19,604 nt of DNA from NCBI GenBank assembly GCA_015487255.1, contig WFQA01000236.1:1-19604 (forward strand), in the 5' to 3' direction. The number at the start of each line of letters is the position of its first letter. The stretch's first letter is position 1. Made by a program: the position numbers and the translations under genes. Source of the DNA: Paracoccaceae bacterium (lineage in GTDB: Bacteria > Pseudomonadota > Alphaproteobacteria > Rhodobacterales > Rhodobacteraceae). This document shows, piece by piece, positions 1 to 8,232 of this stretch. The notes below the pieces were generated by a model that searched no databases, was not told the DNA's origin, and saw nothing but the letters and a program-made list of their open reading frames with translations.

Positions 1-1030
1 CATCCTCTATATCCAGATGGCAGGCCAGCATATTGGCCAGCCCGCCAACCTCGCGCCCGCCCATGGCATTGGGCTGGCCGGTGACAGAAAACGGCCCCGC
101 GCCGGGCTTGCCAATGCGCCCGGTGGCCAGATGGCAGTTGATGATCGCATTGACCTTGTCGGTGCCACAGACCGACTGATTAACCCCCTGAGAATAAACC
201 GTCACCACCTTTTCGGCATTGATCCAGAGGTCATAAAAGGCGGCGATTTCATCCGCCTTCAGCCCTGTATTGGCAACATCCTGCGCCCGCGCCGCCGTTA
301 GTGCCGCCTCAAAACCATTGACATGGGCATTCACATAAGCCTCATCCACCGCGCCTTTTGCCGCGATTTCAGCCAGCAGCCCGTTAAACAGCGCGCCGTC
401 CCCATCCGGCGCGATGGCAAGGTGCAGATCACCCTCTTTGGCGGTGGCGGTTTGGCGGGGGTCAATCACCACCAGCTTCATTTCCGGCCGCGCGGCCTTT
501 GCCGCCATCAGCCGCTGAAACAGCACCGGGTGGCACCATGCCAGATTGCTGCCCACCAGCACCACCACATCCGCCTGCTCGAAATCCTCGTAATTGCCCG
601 GCACCGTATCACTGCCAAAGGCCCGCTTGTGCCCGGCCACCGACGAGGCCATACAAAGCCGCGAATTGGTGTCGATATTGGCCGCGCCGATAAACCCCTT
701 CATCAGCTTGTTGGCGACGTAATAATCCTCGGTCAGGATTTGCCCGGAAACATAAAACGCCACGCTGTCCGGGCCATGGGCGGCCACCGCCTTGCTAAAA
801 CCGTCAGCAACCAGATCAAGCGCGGCATCCCAGCTACGCTCCACCCCGTTTATGCGCGGCACCAGCAGGCGGCCTTCCAACCCCAGCGTTTCACCCAGGG
901 CGGCTCCCTTGGAGCACAGGCGGCCAAAATTGGCCGGGTGCTCGGGGTCTGCCTTTATGGTGCCATCAGGCGTGGCCAGCAACCCGCAGCCAACACCGCA
1001 ATAGGGGCAGGTGGTGCGTGTCGGCTTCAT
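1..1030 (-). CDS. nasA: assimilatory nitrate reductase catalytic subunit, N-terminal part (cut by window edge)
   Basis: This is the molybdopterin- and 4Fe-4S-dependent enzyme that reduces nitrate to nitrite in the cytoplasm for nitrogen assimilation. About 343 residues are visible and the frame stays open to the left edge. The N-terminus carries the 4Fe-4S ligands C8, C11, C15 and C39, followed by K41, the position of the electron-relay lysine in this family. The motif DTNSRLCMAS places the probable molybdenum-ligand cysteine at C126. There is no twin-arginine signal peptide, which fits a cytoplasmic Nas enzyme rather than periplasmic Nap. The ATG at 1028-1030 overlaps the nirD stop (ATGA), so the gene is the third of a translationally coupled nirB-nirD-nasA unit. 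The C-terminal half lies outside the window, so any extra iron-sulfur domain cannot be judged. Confidence 0.93.
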   Translation of the reverse strand, partial: MKPTRTTCPYCGVGCGLLATPDGTIKADPEHPANFGRLCSKGAALGETLGLEGRLLVPRINGVERSWDAALDLVADGFSKAVAAHGPDSVAFYVSGQILTEDYYVANKLMKGFIGAANIDTNSRLCMASSVAGHKRAFGSDTVPGNYEDFEQADVVVLVGSNLAWCHPVLFQRLMAAKAARPEMKLVVIDPRQTATAKEGDLHLAIAPDGDGALFNGLLAEIAAKGAVDEAYVNAHVNGFEAALTAARAQDVANTGLKADEIAAFYDLWINAEKVVTVYSQGVNQSVCGTDKVNAIINCHLATGRIGKPGAGPFSVTGQPNAMGGREVGGLANMLACHLDIED

Positions 1031-1362
1031 GCAGCGGGCCGGTTCAGCAGATGGGTGGCATCAAGCAATATGCGGCCGTTTTCCAGCTTGAGCGCATAGG
1101 TCTTCACCTCGCCCTCGTCCGCTCCCTTGGCCAGCCCGGTTTTCAGATCAATCACCCAGCCATGCAGCGGGCAGGTGACCGAGGCATCATGCACCAGCCC
1201 CTCGGAGAGCGCGCCGTTTTTATGCGGGCAGGCATCATCCAGCGCAAAGACCCGGTCATCATGGGTGCGAAAGATCGCCACGCAGCCGTGGCGGGTTTTC
1301 ACCACCCGTGCGCCGCGCGGGGGGATGTCCGTCAGGGCGGCAATGTCTATCCAGTGGCTCAT
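1027..1362 (-). CDS. nirD: nitrite reductase small subunit NirD, Rieske-like
   Basis: This is the 111-residue small subunit of assimilatory NADH-dependent nitrite reductase, the partner of NirB in reducing nitrite to ammonium. The whole protein is a Rieske-type domain. The two ligand pairs are intact: C45-P-H47 in ACPHKNG and C64-P-L-H67 in CPLHGW, so this version should bind a 2Fe-2S cluster. Some NirD proteins, such as the enterobacterial one, lack these ligands (family knowledge). The start ATG (1360-1362) overlaps the nirB stop by ATGA, and its own stop overlaps the nasA start the same way, implying coupled translation along one mRNA. Confidence 0.95.
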   Translation of the reverse strand: MSHWIDIAALTDIPPRGARVVKTRHGCVAIFRTHDDRVFALDDACPHKNGALSEGLVHDASVTCPLHGWVIDLKTGLAKGADEGEVKTYALKLENGRILLDATHLLNRPAA

Positions 1363-3800
1363 TGAGCTGCCTCCAATGTCAGGTCCGCCAGGGGGGGCCA
1401 GGTTGGGTCTTCGTTTTCACGCTTGGCCAGTGCCGCCCACGGATCGGCCCGGTAAACCGATTGCGAAAGCTCGAAACGCGCGCACAGCTTGGCGCGGTTA
1501 TCCGTATCATCCACCACCTGCGCGATCACCCAATCCAGCCCGACCTTGGCCACCCATTTATAGGGCCGGTCAAGATAGCGGGCGTTTTCGCGGTAAAGCT
1601 GGATGAAGGCCACCGCCAGGTCCATCGCCTCCTGCTCGGTGGCCACCTTGGCCAGCGCTTCGGTCTTTTTCAGATCCATCCCCGCCGCCCCGGCCACGCC
1701 AACCTCATAACCGCTATCAACACAGATGATCCCCACATCCTTGCAGGTGGCCTCGGCGCAGTTTCTCGGGCAGCCCGACACCGCCAGCTTGACCTTATGC
1801 GGGGTCCAGCTGCCCCAGAGGGTTTTTTCCAGCTTGATGCCCAGCCCGGTGCTGTCTTGCGTGCCAAAGCGGCAGAAATCGGAGCCGACACAGGTTTTGA
1901 CCGTGCGCAACCCCTTGGAATAGGCATGGCCCGAAACCATGCCCGCCGCATTGAGATCAGCCCAGATTTCGGGCAGGTCGTCTTTTTGCACGCCCAGCAG
2001 GTCTATGCGCTGGCCGCCGGTAACATGCACAGCGGGCACGTTGAATTTATCAGCCGCGTCGGCAATGGCGCGCAGCTCGTCAGGGGTGGTCATGCCGCCC
2101 CACATGCGCGGCATCACGCTGAAGGTGCCGTCTTTTTGAATATTGGCGTGGTTGCGCTCATTCACCAGCCGGCTTTGCTCGTCGTCCTTATATTCCAATG
2201 GCCATTCGACCAGCAGGTAAAAATTGAGCGCCGGGCGGCAGGTGGCACAGCCGCACGAGGTTTTCCAGCCACATTCCTGCATCACCCCGGCCATGGTTTT
2301 GAGCTGGCGGGATTTGATGATCTGGCGCAGGTCCTCATGGGTGAGATCGGTGCAGCCACAAATGGGCCGGGCCTTCGGGGCTTCAAAGCCATCGCCCAGC
2401 GTTGCCACCAGCAACTGCTCGACCAGCCCGGTGCAATTACCGCATGAGGCCGAGGCCTTGGTTTGCGCCTTCACCGCGCCGAGGTCATCCGCCCCGGCAT
2501 TGATCGCCATCACAATGGTGCTTTTGCACACGCCGTTGCAGCCGCAAATCTCCGCATCATCCGGCAGCGCGTTGACCGCAGCCAAAGGGTCAGCCGACGC
2601 GCCCCCCTGAAAGCCGGGGCCAAATATCAGGGTTTCGCGCATATCGGCAATATTAGTGGCCTCTTTGAGCAGGCCAAAAAACCAGGCGCTATCCGTGGTA
2701 TCGCCATACATGACCACACCGATAATCCGCTCATCCCGCAGGATGATGCGCTTGTAGACCCCGCGCGCGGGATCACGAAAAACAATATCCTCGCGGCCAT
2801 CGCCCTCGGCAAAATCGCCAACCGAAAACAGATCAACCCCGGTGACCTTGAGCTTGGTCGAAACCGCCGGGGCGACAAAGCCGGCCTGCTGGCCGGTCAG
2901 GGTTTTGGCCAGCACCTTTGCCATATCATAAAGCGGCGCAACCAGCCCGTAGACCACCTCGTCATGCTCAACACATTCGCCAAGCGCATAGATGGCCGGG
3001 TCAGAGGTCTGCATCTGGTCATCCACCACGATGCCACGCTCCACATGCAGCCCGGCATCAACCGCGATGCGGCTCTCCGGGCGGATACCCGCGGCCATCA
3101 CCACCAGATCGGCCCCGATGATGGTGCCATCTTCCAGCAACACCGCATCGGCGCGCTCATGGCCCAATATCGCCTTGGTATGGGCATTGCACACCACGTT
3201 TATGCCCCGGCTTTCCAGCTCCTTTTGCAGCAGATAGCCCGCTGCCGCGTCGAGCTGACGCTCCATCAGGTGGCCCATCAGGTGCAGCACCGTCACCCGC
3301 ATGCCCTGCGCCTTGAGCGCCGCTGCCGCCTCCAGCCCCAACAGCCCGCCGCCGATGATCACCGCCTCGCCGCCTGTCTTGGCGGCGGCAAGCATGGTTT
3401 CCACATCATCCATATCCCGAAAGCCGATCACGCCGGGCAGGTCATTGCCCATCACCGGAATGAAAAACGAGGCTGATCCGGTGGCGATCACCAGCTTGTC
3501 ATACTCACACACCCCGCCCGCGCTGATCACCCGCTTTTGCTTGCGGTCGATCTTCACCACCGCCTCGTTAAAACGGCAGGTGATGGCGTTTTCTCGATAC
3601 CAGTTGCCATCATGGGTGACGATCTCGTCATAATCTTTCTCACCGGACAGCACCGGGCTGAGCATGATCCGGTTATAGTTGCCGCGCGGTTCAGCACCAA
3701 AAAGGGTGATGTCATAAGCCTCCGGCGCGCTTTTCAGCAAAACCTCCAGCATGCGGCCCGAGGCCATGCCCGCCCCGATCACAACTAATTTCTGCGCCAT
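1359..3800 (-). CDS. nirB: nitrite reductase [NAD(P)H] large subunit NirB
   Basis: This is the siroheme and FAD enzyme that reduces nitrite to ammonium with six electrons from NAD(P)H in the cytoplasm. It is 813 residues, a usual length for NirB. Domain order: FAD/NAD-binding pyridine nucleotide-disulfide oxidoreductase fold (about 1-320, with VVIGAGMASG at 6-15 and a second dinucleotide motif VIIGGGLLGLE at 147-157); BFD-like 2Fe-2S region (C419, C421, C453, C456); a second cysteine-rich BFD-like stretch (C481, C483, C516, C518, C521); then the nitrite/sulfite reductase half with the siroheme/4Fe-4S ligands C637, C643, C677 and C681. I chose ATG at 3800 because GGAGGG lies 5 bases upstream. 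The GTG at 3806 lies within that Shine-Dalgarno sequence. It is the first gene of the operon and diverges from the LysR gene. Confidence 0.96.
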   Translation of the reverse strand: MAQKLVVIGAGMASGRMLEVLLKSAPEAYDITLFGAEPRGNYNRIMLSPVLSGEKDYDEIVTHDGNWYRENAITCRFNEAVVKIDRKQKRVISAGGVCEYDKLVIATGSASFFIPVMGNDLPGVIGFRDMDDVETMLAAAKTGGEAVIIGGGLLGLEAAAALKAQGMRVTVLHLMGHLMERQLDAAAGYLLQKELESRGINVVCNAHTKAILGHERADAVLLEDGTIIGADLVVMAAGIRPESRIAVDAGLHVERGIVVDDQMQTSDPAIYALGECVEHDEVVYGLVAPLYDMAKVLAKTLTGQQAGFVAPAVSTKLKVTGVDLFSVGDFAEGDGREDIVFRDPARGVYKRIILRDERIIGVVMYGDTTDSAWFFGLLKEATNIADMRETLIFGPGFQGGASADPLAAVNALPDDAEICGCNGVCKSTIVMAINAGADDLGAVKAQTKASASCGNCTGLVEQLLVATLGDGFEAPKARPICGCTDLTHEDLRQIIKSRQLKTMAGVMQECGWKTSCGCATCRPALNFYLLVEWPLEYKDDEQSRLVNERNHANIQKDGTFSVMPRMWGGMTTPDELRAIADAADKFNVPAVHVTGGQRIDLLGVQKDDLPEIWADLNAAGMVSGHAYSKGLRTVKTCVGSDFCRFGTQDSTGLGIKLEKTLWGSWTPHKVKLAVSGCPRNCAEATCKDVGIICVDSGYEVGVAGAAGMDLKKTEALAKVATEQEAMDLAVAFIQLYRENARYLDRPYKWVAKVGLDWVIAQVVDDTDNRAKLCARFELSQSVYRADPWAALAKRENEDPTWPPLADLTLEAAQ

Positions 3801-3853
3801 TTCCACCCTCCAGCGGTTTTGATTCGTATCGGGCCAATATCTACGCCTTGAAA

Positions 3854-3904
3854 GCGTTGCTGTCTGTTGCTAAGAAATCAGCTATGCGTTGCAAAAAGCG
3901 CAAC
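3854..3904. promoter_or_regulatory. candidate LysR-type operator in the nirB/LysR intergenic region
   Basis: The pentamer GTTGC occurs at 3856-3860, 3866-3870 and 3888-3892, with an inverted copy GCAAC at 3900-3904. The last pair forms a dyad, GTTGC-N7-GCAAC, which also satisfies the T-N11-A pattern of LysR-family boxes. The first two copies are 10 bp apart and the third is 22 bp further on, close to helical turns. The cluster sits between the start codons of nirB (3800) and the LysR gene (3925), where an autoregulating activator would be expected to bind. Binding is inferred, not shown. Confidence 0.45.
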
Positions 3905-3924
3905 ACCATAAAAGGGCCTGCTCC

Positions 3925-4830
3925 ATGCGCCATCTTACCGTGCTTAAATATATCGAAAAAATCGCCCGCACCGGCTCTTTGCGCAGCGCGGCCGAGGAGC
4001 TGGGCATTACCGCCTCCGCGCTGGACCGGCGGATATTGGGGGTGGAAAAGGAGCTTGGGGTGGAGATTTTCGAACGCCACCCATCGGGGCTGCGCCCCAA
4101 TATCGCCGGGGAGATCCTGCTCAAGCATATCCGTGACCAACTGGCGGATATGGACCGGGTCAAATCCCGCATTGCCGATCTGACAGGCATGCGCGCGGGG
4201 CATATCAACATCGCCGCCACCCGCGAAGTGGTGCAGTATTTTTTGCCCGCGCAGATCAAGGCGCATATGGCGGCCTTTCCGGCGGTCACCTTCGGGGTGC
4301 AGCTTTATGAGCGCGGCGAGGCGGAGGCCTCGTTGCTCGACAACAGCAACGATATCGCGATCATCTTTGAGCCGCTGCGCCATAAAGAGCTGCAAACCGT
4401 GGGGGCAACGCCGCAGAAAATGTATTGCATCATGGCCGAGGACCACCCGCTGGCGGGGCGGGACAAGCTGCGGATCTATGAATGCGCCGATTACCCGCTT
4501 TTGCTGCCCAAACGGCCCGAGGGCATTCGCGAAGTGCTGGATAATATCGCGGCTAAGGTCGGGCTGACCCTCGAGCCGGCCCTGCAATCCAACAGCCTCG
4601 ATCTGCTGCGGCTGATGTCGCAGGACAGCATGAGCCTGAGCTTTGCGCTGGAGGTCAACCTGCGCCCGGAGCTGGCGCGGGACCGGATGGTTTCTGTGCC
4701 GCTTGATCTACAGGGCACCCCGCCGGGGCGGCTGGTGATGGGCTATCTGCGCGGCCGCACCCTGCCGGTGGCGGCCGCGCGGTTTCTGGAAGGCGTAAAC
4801 CGGGCTAACGTGCAAAAATTCGACCCGTAA
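3925..4830 (+). CDS. LysR-family transcriptional regulator
   Basis: This is a 301-residue LysR-type regulator. An N-terminal winged helix-turn-helix spans about residues 1-60 (SLRSAAEELGITASALDRRI is the recognition region, followed by the typical ELGVEIFERHPSGLRPN wing). A linker helix follows, then a periplasmic-binding-protein-like effector domain from about residue 90. I chose ATG 3925; a TTG at 3889 would add 12 residues ahead of the conserved fold and would run through the candidate operator. Upstream AAAGGG is a weak ribosome site. It is divergent from nirB, so control of nitrate/nitrite assimilation is the natural guess from position. The effector is unknown and the protein is not obviously Nac, Cbl or NasR. 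The gene ends 9 bases before the convergent hydrolase gene. Confidence 0.9.
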   Translation: MRHLTVLKYIEKIARTGSLRSAAEELGITASALDRRILGVEKELGVEIFERHPSGLRPNIAGEILLKHIRDQLADMDRVKSRIADLTGMRAGHINIAATREVVQYFLPAQIKAHMAAFPAVTFGVQLYERGEAEASLLDNSNDIAIIFEPLRHKELQTVGATPQKMYCIMAEDHPLAGRDKLRIYECADYPLLLPKRPEGIREVLDNIAAKVGLTLEPALQSNSLDLLRLMSQDSMSLSFALEVNLRPELARDRMVSVPLDLQGTPPGRLVMGYLRGRTLPVAAARFLEGVNRANVQKFDP

Positions 4831-4833
4831 TGA

Positions 4834-4860
4834 TGCCGGCTACGGCACGGCGGTTTTTTT
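4834..4860 (+). terminator. weak candidate intrinsic terminator after the LysR gene
   Basis: A short hairpin TGCCG-GCTA-CGGCA (4834-4847) is followed, after CGGCGG, by seven T residues (4854-4860). An alternative stem GCCG/CGGC with a 9-base loop ends closer to the T run. The structure lies within the last codons of the convergent hydrolase gene. The stem is short and the T run is offset, so this is only suggestive. Confidence 0.3.
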
Positions 4861-5871
4861 CAGCCACGCCGCGATTTCACGCAGCGCCTGCATGCCCTGG
4901 GGGATTGCCTTGGTCATGCTGATAAAGCCGTGAATTTGCCCCGGATAATGCCGGTGGGTCACGTCCACCCCGGCCTCTTGCAGCTTTTTCACATAAATTT
5001 CGCCATCATTCACCAGCGGGTCAAACCCGGCGGTCAGCATATAGGTGATGGGCAGATCGGCAAAATTATCACCAAACATCGGTGAAAGGCGGGGGTCTTT
5101 CTTATCTGTCCAGTCGCCGAGATAAGTGCTCATGAACCATTCTATCATTTCGGGGGGCAGCATATAATCCTCGCCATGCTCCGCTACCGAAGGGTTGGAC
5201 AGGGTCACATCGAGCACCGGGTAGATCAGCACCTGAAACGCCACTTTCGGGCCATCCCTGCCTGCCATCTGCTGGGCGGTAACCGCCGAGAGATTGCCCC
5301 CCGAGCTATCGCCCCCCACCCCGATGCGGGCCGGGTCCAGCCCCAGCTCTCCGGCGCGCTTGACCACCGCATTAAAGGCCGCCTGGCAATCTTCCGGCGC
5401 GGCGGGGAACGGGTCTTCCGGGGCGTGGCGGTAATTGACCGCAATCACCACCCCGCCCCACCATTTGGCCAGCTTGCAGCAGGTATGGTGGTGGCTTTCC
5501 AGATCGCCCTGCATGAAACCGCCGCCATGAAAATAGAGCATCGCCGGCTGCGCCCCGGTTGCGTCGGGGTTATCGCTGTAAAGCCGGGCCTCCAGCGGCC
5601 CGTCCGCGCCGTCAAGGGTCAGGTCCTGAATCTTTGCCACCTTGACCTTGACGTCAAGCTTGTCGGCGATGTCACGCAGCATCTTGCGGCCATCCTCAAC
5701 GCTGGGAATCCCGTCTTTCTCGCGCATGTGTTTGACCAATTTGCCCATCGCATAGGCTTTCGGGTCTATCATTTCACCACGATATATATCGCGCTTCGGG
5801 CTGATTCGCGCCACCAGCCCTGCCGGCATCAATGCCATCAGGGTCCGGCCAATCGTTGTTAATTTTCCCAT
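4840..5871 (-). CDS. alpha/beta hydrolase, hormone-sensitive-lipase (family IV) esterase
   Basis: This is a 343-residue carboxylesterase-like protein of the bacterial HSL family. The oxyanion-hole motif HGGGF is at about 115-119, the nucleophile motif GDSSGG is near 190, the acidic residue is in GFDPLVNDGE and the catalytic histidine is in the IHGF motif near the C-terminus. Together these give a complete Ser-Asp-His triad. The roughly 90 residues before HGGG correspond to the cap region. There is no clear signal peptide, so it is probably cytoplasmic; the natural ester is unknown. The start ATG (5869-5871) has GAGGGA upstream. It follows rimO by 75 bases on the same strand, separated by a small hairpin, and may be transcribed with it. 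Confidence 0.9.
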   Translation of the reverse strand: MGKLTTIGRTLMALMPAGLVARISPKRDIYRGEMIDPKAYAMGKLVKHMREKDGIPSVEDGRKMLRDIADKLDVKVKVAKIQDLTLDGADGPLEARLYSDNPDATGAQPAMLYFHGGGFMQGDLESHHHTCCKLAKWWGGVVIAVNYRHAPEDPFPAAPEDCQAAFNAVVKRAGELGLDPARIGVGGDSSGGNLSAVTAQQMAGRDGPKVAFQVLIYPVLDVTLSNPSVAEHGEDYMLPPEMIEWFMSTYLGDWTDKKDPRLSPMFGDNFADLPITYMLTAGFDPLVNDGEIYVKKLQEAGVDVTHRHYPGQIHGFISMTKAIPQGMQALREIAAWLKKTAVP

Positions 5872-5882
5872 TTTTTATCCCT

Positions 5883-5900
5883 CGCCAATTCCTGTTGGCG
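5883..5900 (-). other. small hairpin at the ribosome site of the hydrolase gene
   Basis: Read on the minus strand, CGCCAA-CAGGAA-TTGGCG forms a perfect 6-bp stem with a 6-base loop. Its last base is the first G of the GAGGGA Shine-Dalgarno sequence of the downstream hydrolase gene. No T run follows, so it is not a standard terminator. A role in translation or in mRNA processing between rimO and the hydrolase is possible but unproven. Confidence 0.3.
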
Positions 5901-5946
5901 CAATAATAACACGGCTTTGGAGAAAATCCACAATTTCGGGGCCAGC

Positions 5947-7332
5947 TCATGCGGGCAGGGGTTTGCCCCACAGGTCATAGTCGGAGGCCTCGTCAACCTC
6001 GACCGTCAATATATCGCCAATGGTCAGGCCCTCGAAGCCCTCATCAATAAACAGGTTGCCGTCGATCTCTGGCGCATCACCCCATGTGCGGCAGGTGGCA
6101 CCCTCGGTGTCGATATCATCCACGATCACCTCCAGCTTTTTGCCAATTTTGGCGGCCAGTTTCGCCTCCGATATCGCTTGGGATTTCTGCATGAAGCGGT
6201 CCCAGCGCTCCTGCTTCAGCTCGTCGGGGATGTGGCCCGGCAGATCATTGCTGCGCGCCCCCGCCACGTTTTCATATTGAAAGCAGCCCACCCGGTCGAG
6301 CCGGGCTTCATCGAGCCAGTCCAGCAGGTGCTGGAACTCGGCCTCGGTCTCGCCGGGGTAGCCAACGATGAAGGTGGAGCGCAGGGTGATATCGGGGCAG
6401 ATCGCCCGCCAGCGCGCGATTTCGTCAAGCGTGCGCGCGCTCGCCGCCGGGCGGGCCATGCGCCTGAGCACATCCACATGGCTATGCTGGAAGGGGATGT
6501 CGAGATAAGGCAGGATAAGCCCTTCAGCCATCAGCGGAATCAACTCGCGCACATGCGGGTAGGGGTAGACATAATGCAGCCGCACCCATGCGCCAAGCGA
6601 GCCAAGATCGCGGGCGAGATCGGTGATATGGGCGCGGTGGCCGTTGGCCTCGGCATATTTGAGGTCGAGCCCATAGGCGGAGGTATCCTGCGAGATCACC
6701 AGCAGCTCTTTCACCCCGGCATCCACCAGCCTTTCGGCCTCGCGCATTACCGCATGGGCCGGGCGGCTGCTAAGCTTGCCGCGCATATCGGGAATGATGC
6801 AGAACCTGCATTTGTGATTGCAGCCCTCCGATATTTTCAGATAGCTGAAATGGCGCGGGGTGAGCGAAACGCCGCTGGCCGGCAGCAGGTCAACAAAAGG
6901 ATCAGGCGAAGGCGGCACGGCTTTATGCACCGCATCGAGCACCTGCTCATACTGGTGCGGGCCGGTTACCGCCAGCACGGAAGGGTGGGCACCGATGATA
7001 TAATCCGGCTCGGCCCCGAGGCAGCCGGTCACGATCACCCGGCCATTCTCGGCCAGCGCCTCGCCGATTGCGGCAAGGCTCTCGGCCTTGGCCGAATCCA
7101 GAAAGCCGCAGGTGTTGACCACCACCGCATCAGCCCCGGCATAATCGGGCGAGATCGCATAACCCTCGGCGCGCAGCCGGGTCAGTATCCGCTCGCTATC
7201 CACCAGCGCCTTGGGGCAGCCAAGGCTGACCATGCCGATTTTGGGGCCGATTTTGGGCTGACCATCGCGCAATGCTTCAGGCACGCGGGCACGAGCCTGA
7301 TCGGGGCGCAGGTCGGGGGGGTTGCTGCTCAT
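5947..7332 (-). CDS. rimO: ribosomal protein S12 methylthiotransferase RimO
   Basis: This is a radical SAM enzyme that adds a methylthio group to the conserved aspartate of ribosomal protein S12. The N-terminal UPF0004 domain begins at IGMVSLGCPKALVDSE and contains further cluster cysteines in NTCGFL and VTGCLG. The radical SAM motif is CNHKCRFCIIP, in the LKISEGCNHKC context typical of RimO rather than MiaB. A C-terminal TRAM-like region ends the protein. I chose ATG 7332 (461 residues, beginning MSSNPPDLRPD) because alphaproteobacterial RimO proteins commonly begin in this style. An ATG at 7350 would add six residues. Neither start has a strong ribosome site. The gene begins 25 bases or more downstream of the glycosyltransferase gene on the same strand. 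Confidence 0.96.
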   Translation of the reverse strand: MSSNPPDLRPDQARARVPEALRDGQPKIGPKIGMVSLGCPKALVDSERILTRLRAEGYAISPDYAGADAVVVNTCGFLDSAKAESLAAIGEALAENGRVIVTGCLGAEPDYIIGAHPSVLAVTGPHQYEQVLDAVHKAVPPSPDPFVDLLPASGVSLTPRHFSYLKISEGCNHKCRFCIIPDMRGKLSSRPAHAVMREAERLVDAGVKELLVISQDTSAYGLDLKYAEANGHRAHITDLARDLGSLGAWVRLHYVYPYPHVRELIPLMAEGLILPYLDIPFQHSHVDVLRRMARPAASARTLDEIARWRAICPDITLRSTFIVGYPGETEAEFQHLLDWLDEARLDRVGCFQYENVAGARSNDLPGHIPDELKQERWDRFMQKSQAISEAKLAAKIGKKLEVIVDDIDTEGATCRTWGDAPEIDGNLFIDEGFEGLTIGDILTVEVDEASDYDLWGKPLPA

Positions 7333-7374
7333 GGGCTTACCGTGGCGCATAGCGGCCCAAGCCTGGGCGGGCTG

Positions 7375-8088
7375 TCAATAACCAACAACATCTTTATACA
7401 TCTCCCGCTCTTTGCCAAAATAGTAGCGCAAGACCCCGCGCGCCTCGATCACACTGCGTATAATGCCGCCCTTGTTCAGATACTGGAGGGTGAAATCTGT
7501 GTCCTCCCCACCGACAAAACGAAAGCGGTGGTCATATTTCAACCCCATTCCATCGGGTGAAAATACCGTGCGTTTCAGCGCGATATTCCCTCCGGCTGTC
7601 CGTTTGATCCTGCGCCCTGTCGGCGCGGTGTTGAACGGCGGCGGGTGCGGATACCAGTCAGGGGATTGGGGGTTTTTGCCGCGCAGCCAGTTGCCAAGGA
7701 AAAAATGCGTATCCGGGTAATCCGATATCGCTTTTGCCATATGCTGCAGCCAGTCCCGGCTGATGGTGACATCATCATCAATGCAGCCGATCCAGTCCAC
7801 CCCCAGCGCCAGCGCCTCTGTCAATACCCGGTTGCGGGCACAGGTCAGCCCGGCGACAGGCTCGACCACATAGGTGATTTTTGCCCGGGTTTTAAGTGAT
7901 TCCATCAGCGCGGCATATTGCGGCTGATCGTCGTTTTCGACCACCAGAATGGAAAAACCCACCCCATCGGGAATATCAAGTGACAAAATTGATTCAAGCG
8001 CCTGTTTCAGCAGCACCGGCCGCCGGCGCGAGCAAAGGGCAAAGCAGAAAGAAATATCGGTCATGGCAGCTGGCTTATCCGGGTTCAT
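7375..8088 (-). CDS. family 2 glycosyltransferase, short form
   Basis: This is a 237-residue GT-A fold glycosyltransferase, probably transferring a sugar from a nucleotide sugar to a surface glycan or lipid. The N-terminal beta strand DISFCFALCSRRRP begins the fold. The metal-binding DDD motif is at 104-106 (IGCIDDDVTI), the acceptor-side GGNIALKR motif is at about 166-173, and GGEDTDF is at 193-199 in the position of the catalytic ED. The protein ends about 40 residues after GGEDTDF, shorter than many relatives, which continue with an arginine-rich tail. No membrane segment is visible. The start at 8088 has AGGT upstream; ATG 8064, just before the first strand, is an alternative. The acceptor cannot be told from context. 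Confidence 0.82.
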   Translation of the reverse strand: MNPDKPAAMTDISFCFALCSRRRPVLLKQALESILSLDIPDGVGFSILVVENDDQPQYAALMESLKTRAKITYVVEPVAGLTCARNRVLTEALALGVDWIGCIDDDVTISRDWLQHMAKAISDYPDTHFFLGNWLRGKNPQSPDWYPHPPPFNTAPTGRRIKRTAGGNIALKRTVFSPDGMGLKYDHRFRFVGGEDTDFTLQYLNKGGIIRSVIEARGVLRYYFGKEREMYKDVVGY

Positions 8089-8147
8089 GAGGTTGACCTA
8101 AACACTTTTGCCACAGGTTGAGAACATTTTTTTCAGGCGGAAATTAT

Positions 8148-8232
8148 TTGACTGGCCTAATGGTGATTATCCGTGTAGAAGCAGAATTGCCTAAGGGCAA
8201 CCTTAATTGCGCAATATCTAAGGAAGAAAAAA
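8148..8232 (+). promoter_or_regulatory. leader region of the 68-residue gene with possible -35 element
   Basis: TTGACT at 8148-8153 is a good -35-like hexamer in the gap between the divergent glycosyltransferase and small-protein genes. I could not find a convincing -10 box at standard spacing. A purine-rich ribosome site (AAGGAAG) lies at about 8219-8225, a short distance before the ATG at 8233. The promoter call is tentative; the ribosome site is clear. Confidence 0.3.

Noticed and set aside
1308..3476. Long plus-strand open frames opposite nirB (1308-2447 and 2463-3476).
   Set aside because: They mirror the codon structure of nirB, show no motif, and nirB is certain.
5917..7560. Long open frame of 547 codons on the plus strand opposite rimO.
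   Set aside because: It lies antisense to an unmistakable RimO, has low-complexity His/Arg/Gly-rich composition typical of shadow frames in GC-rich DNA, and shows no recognisable domain.
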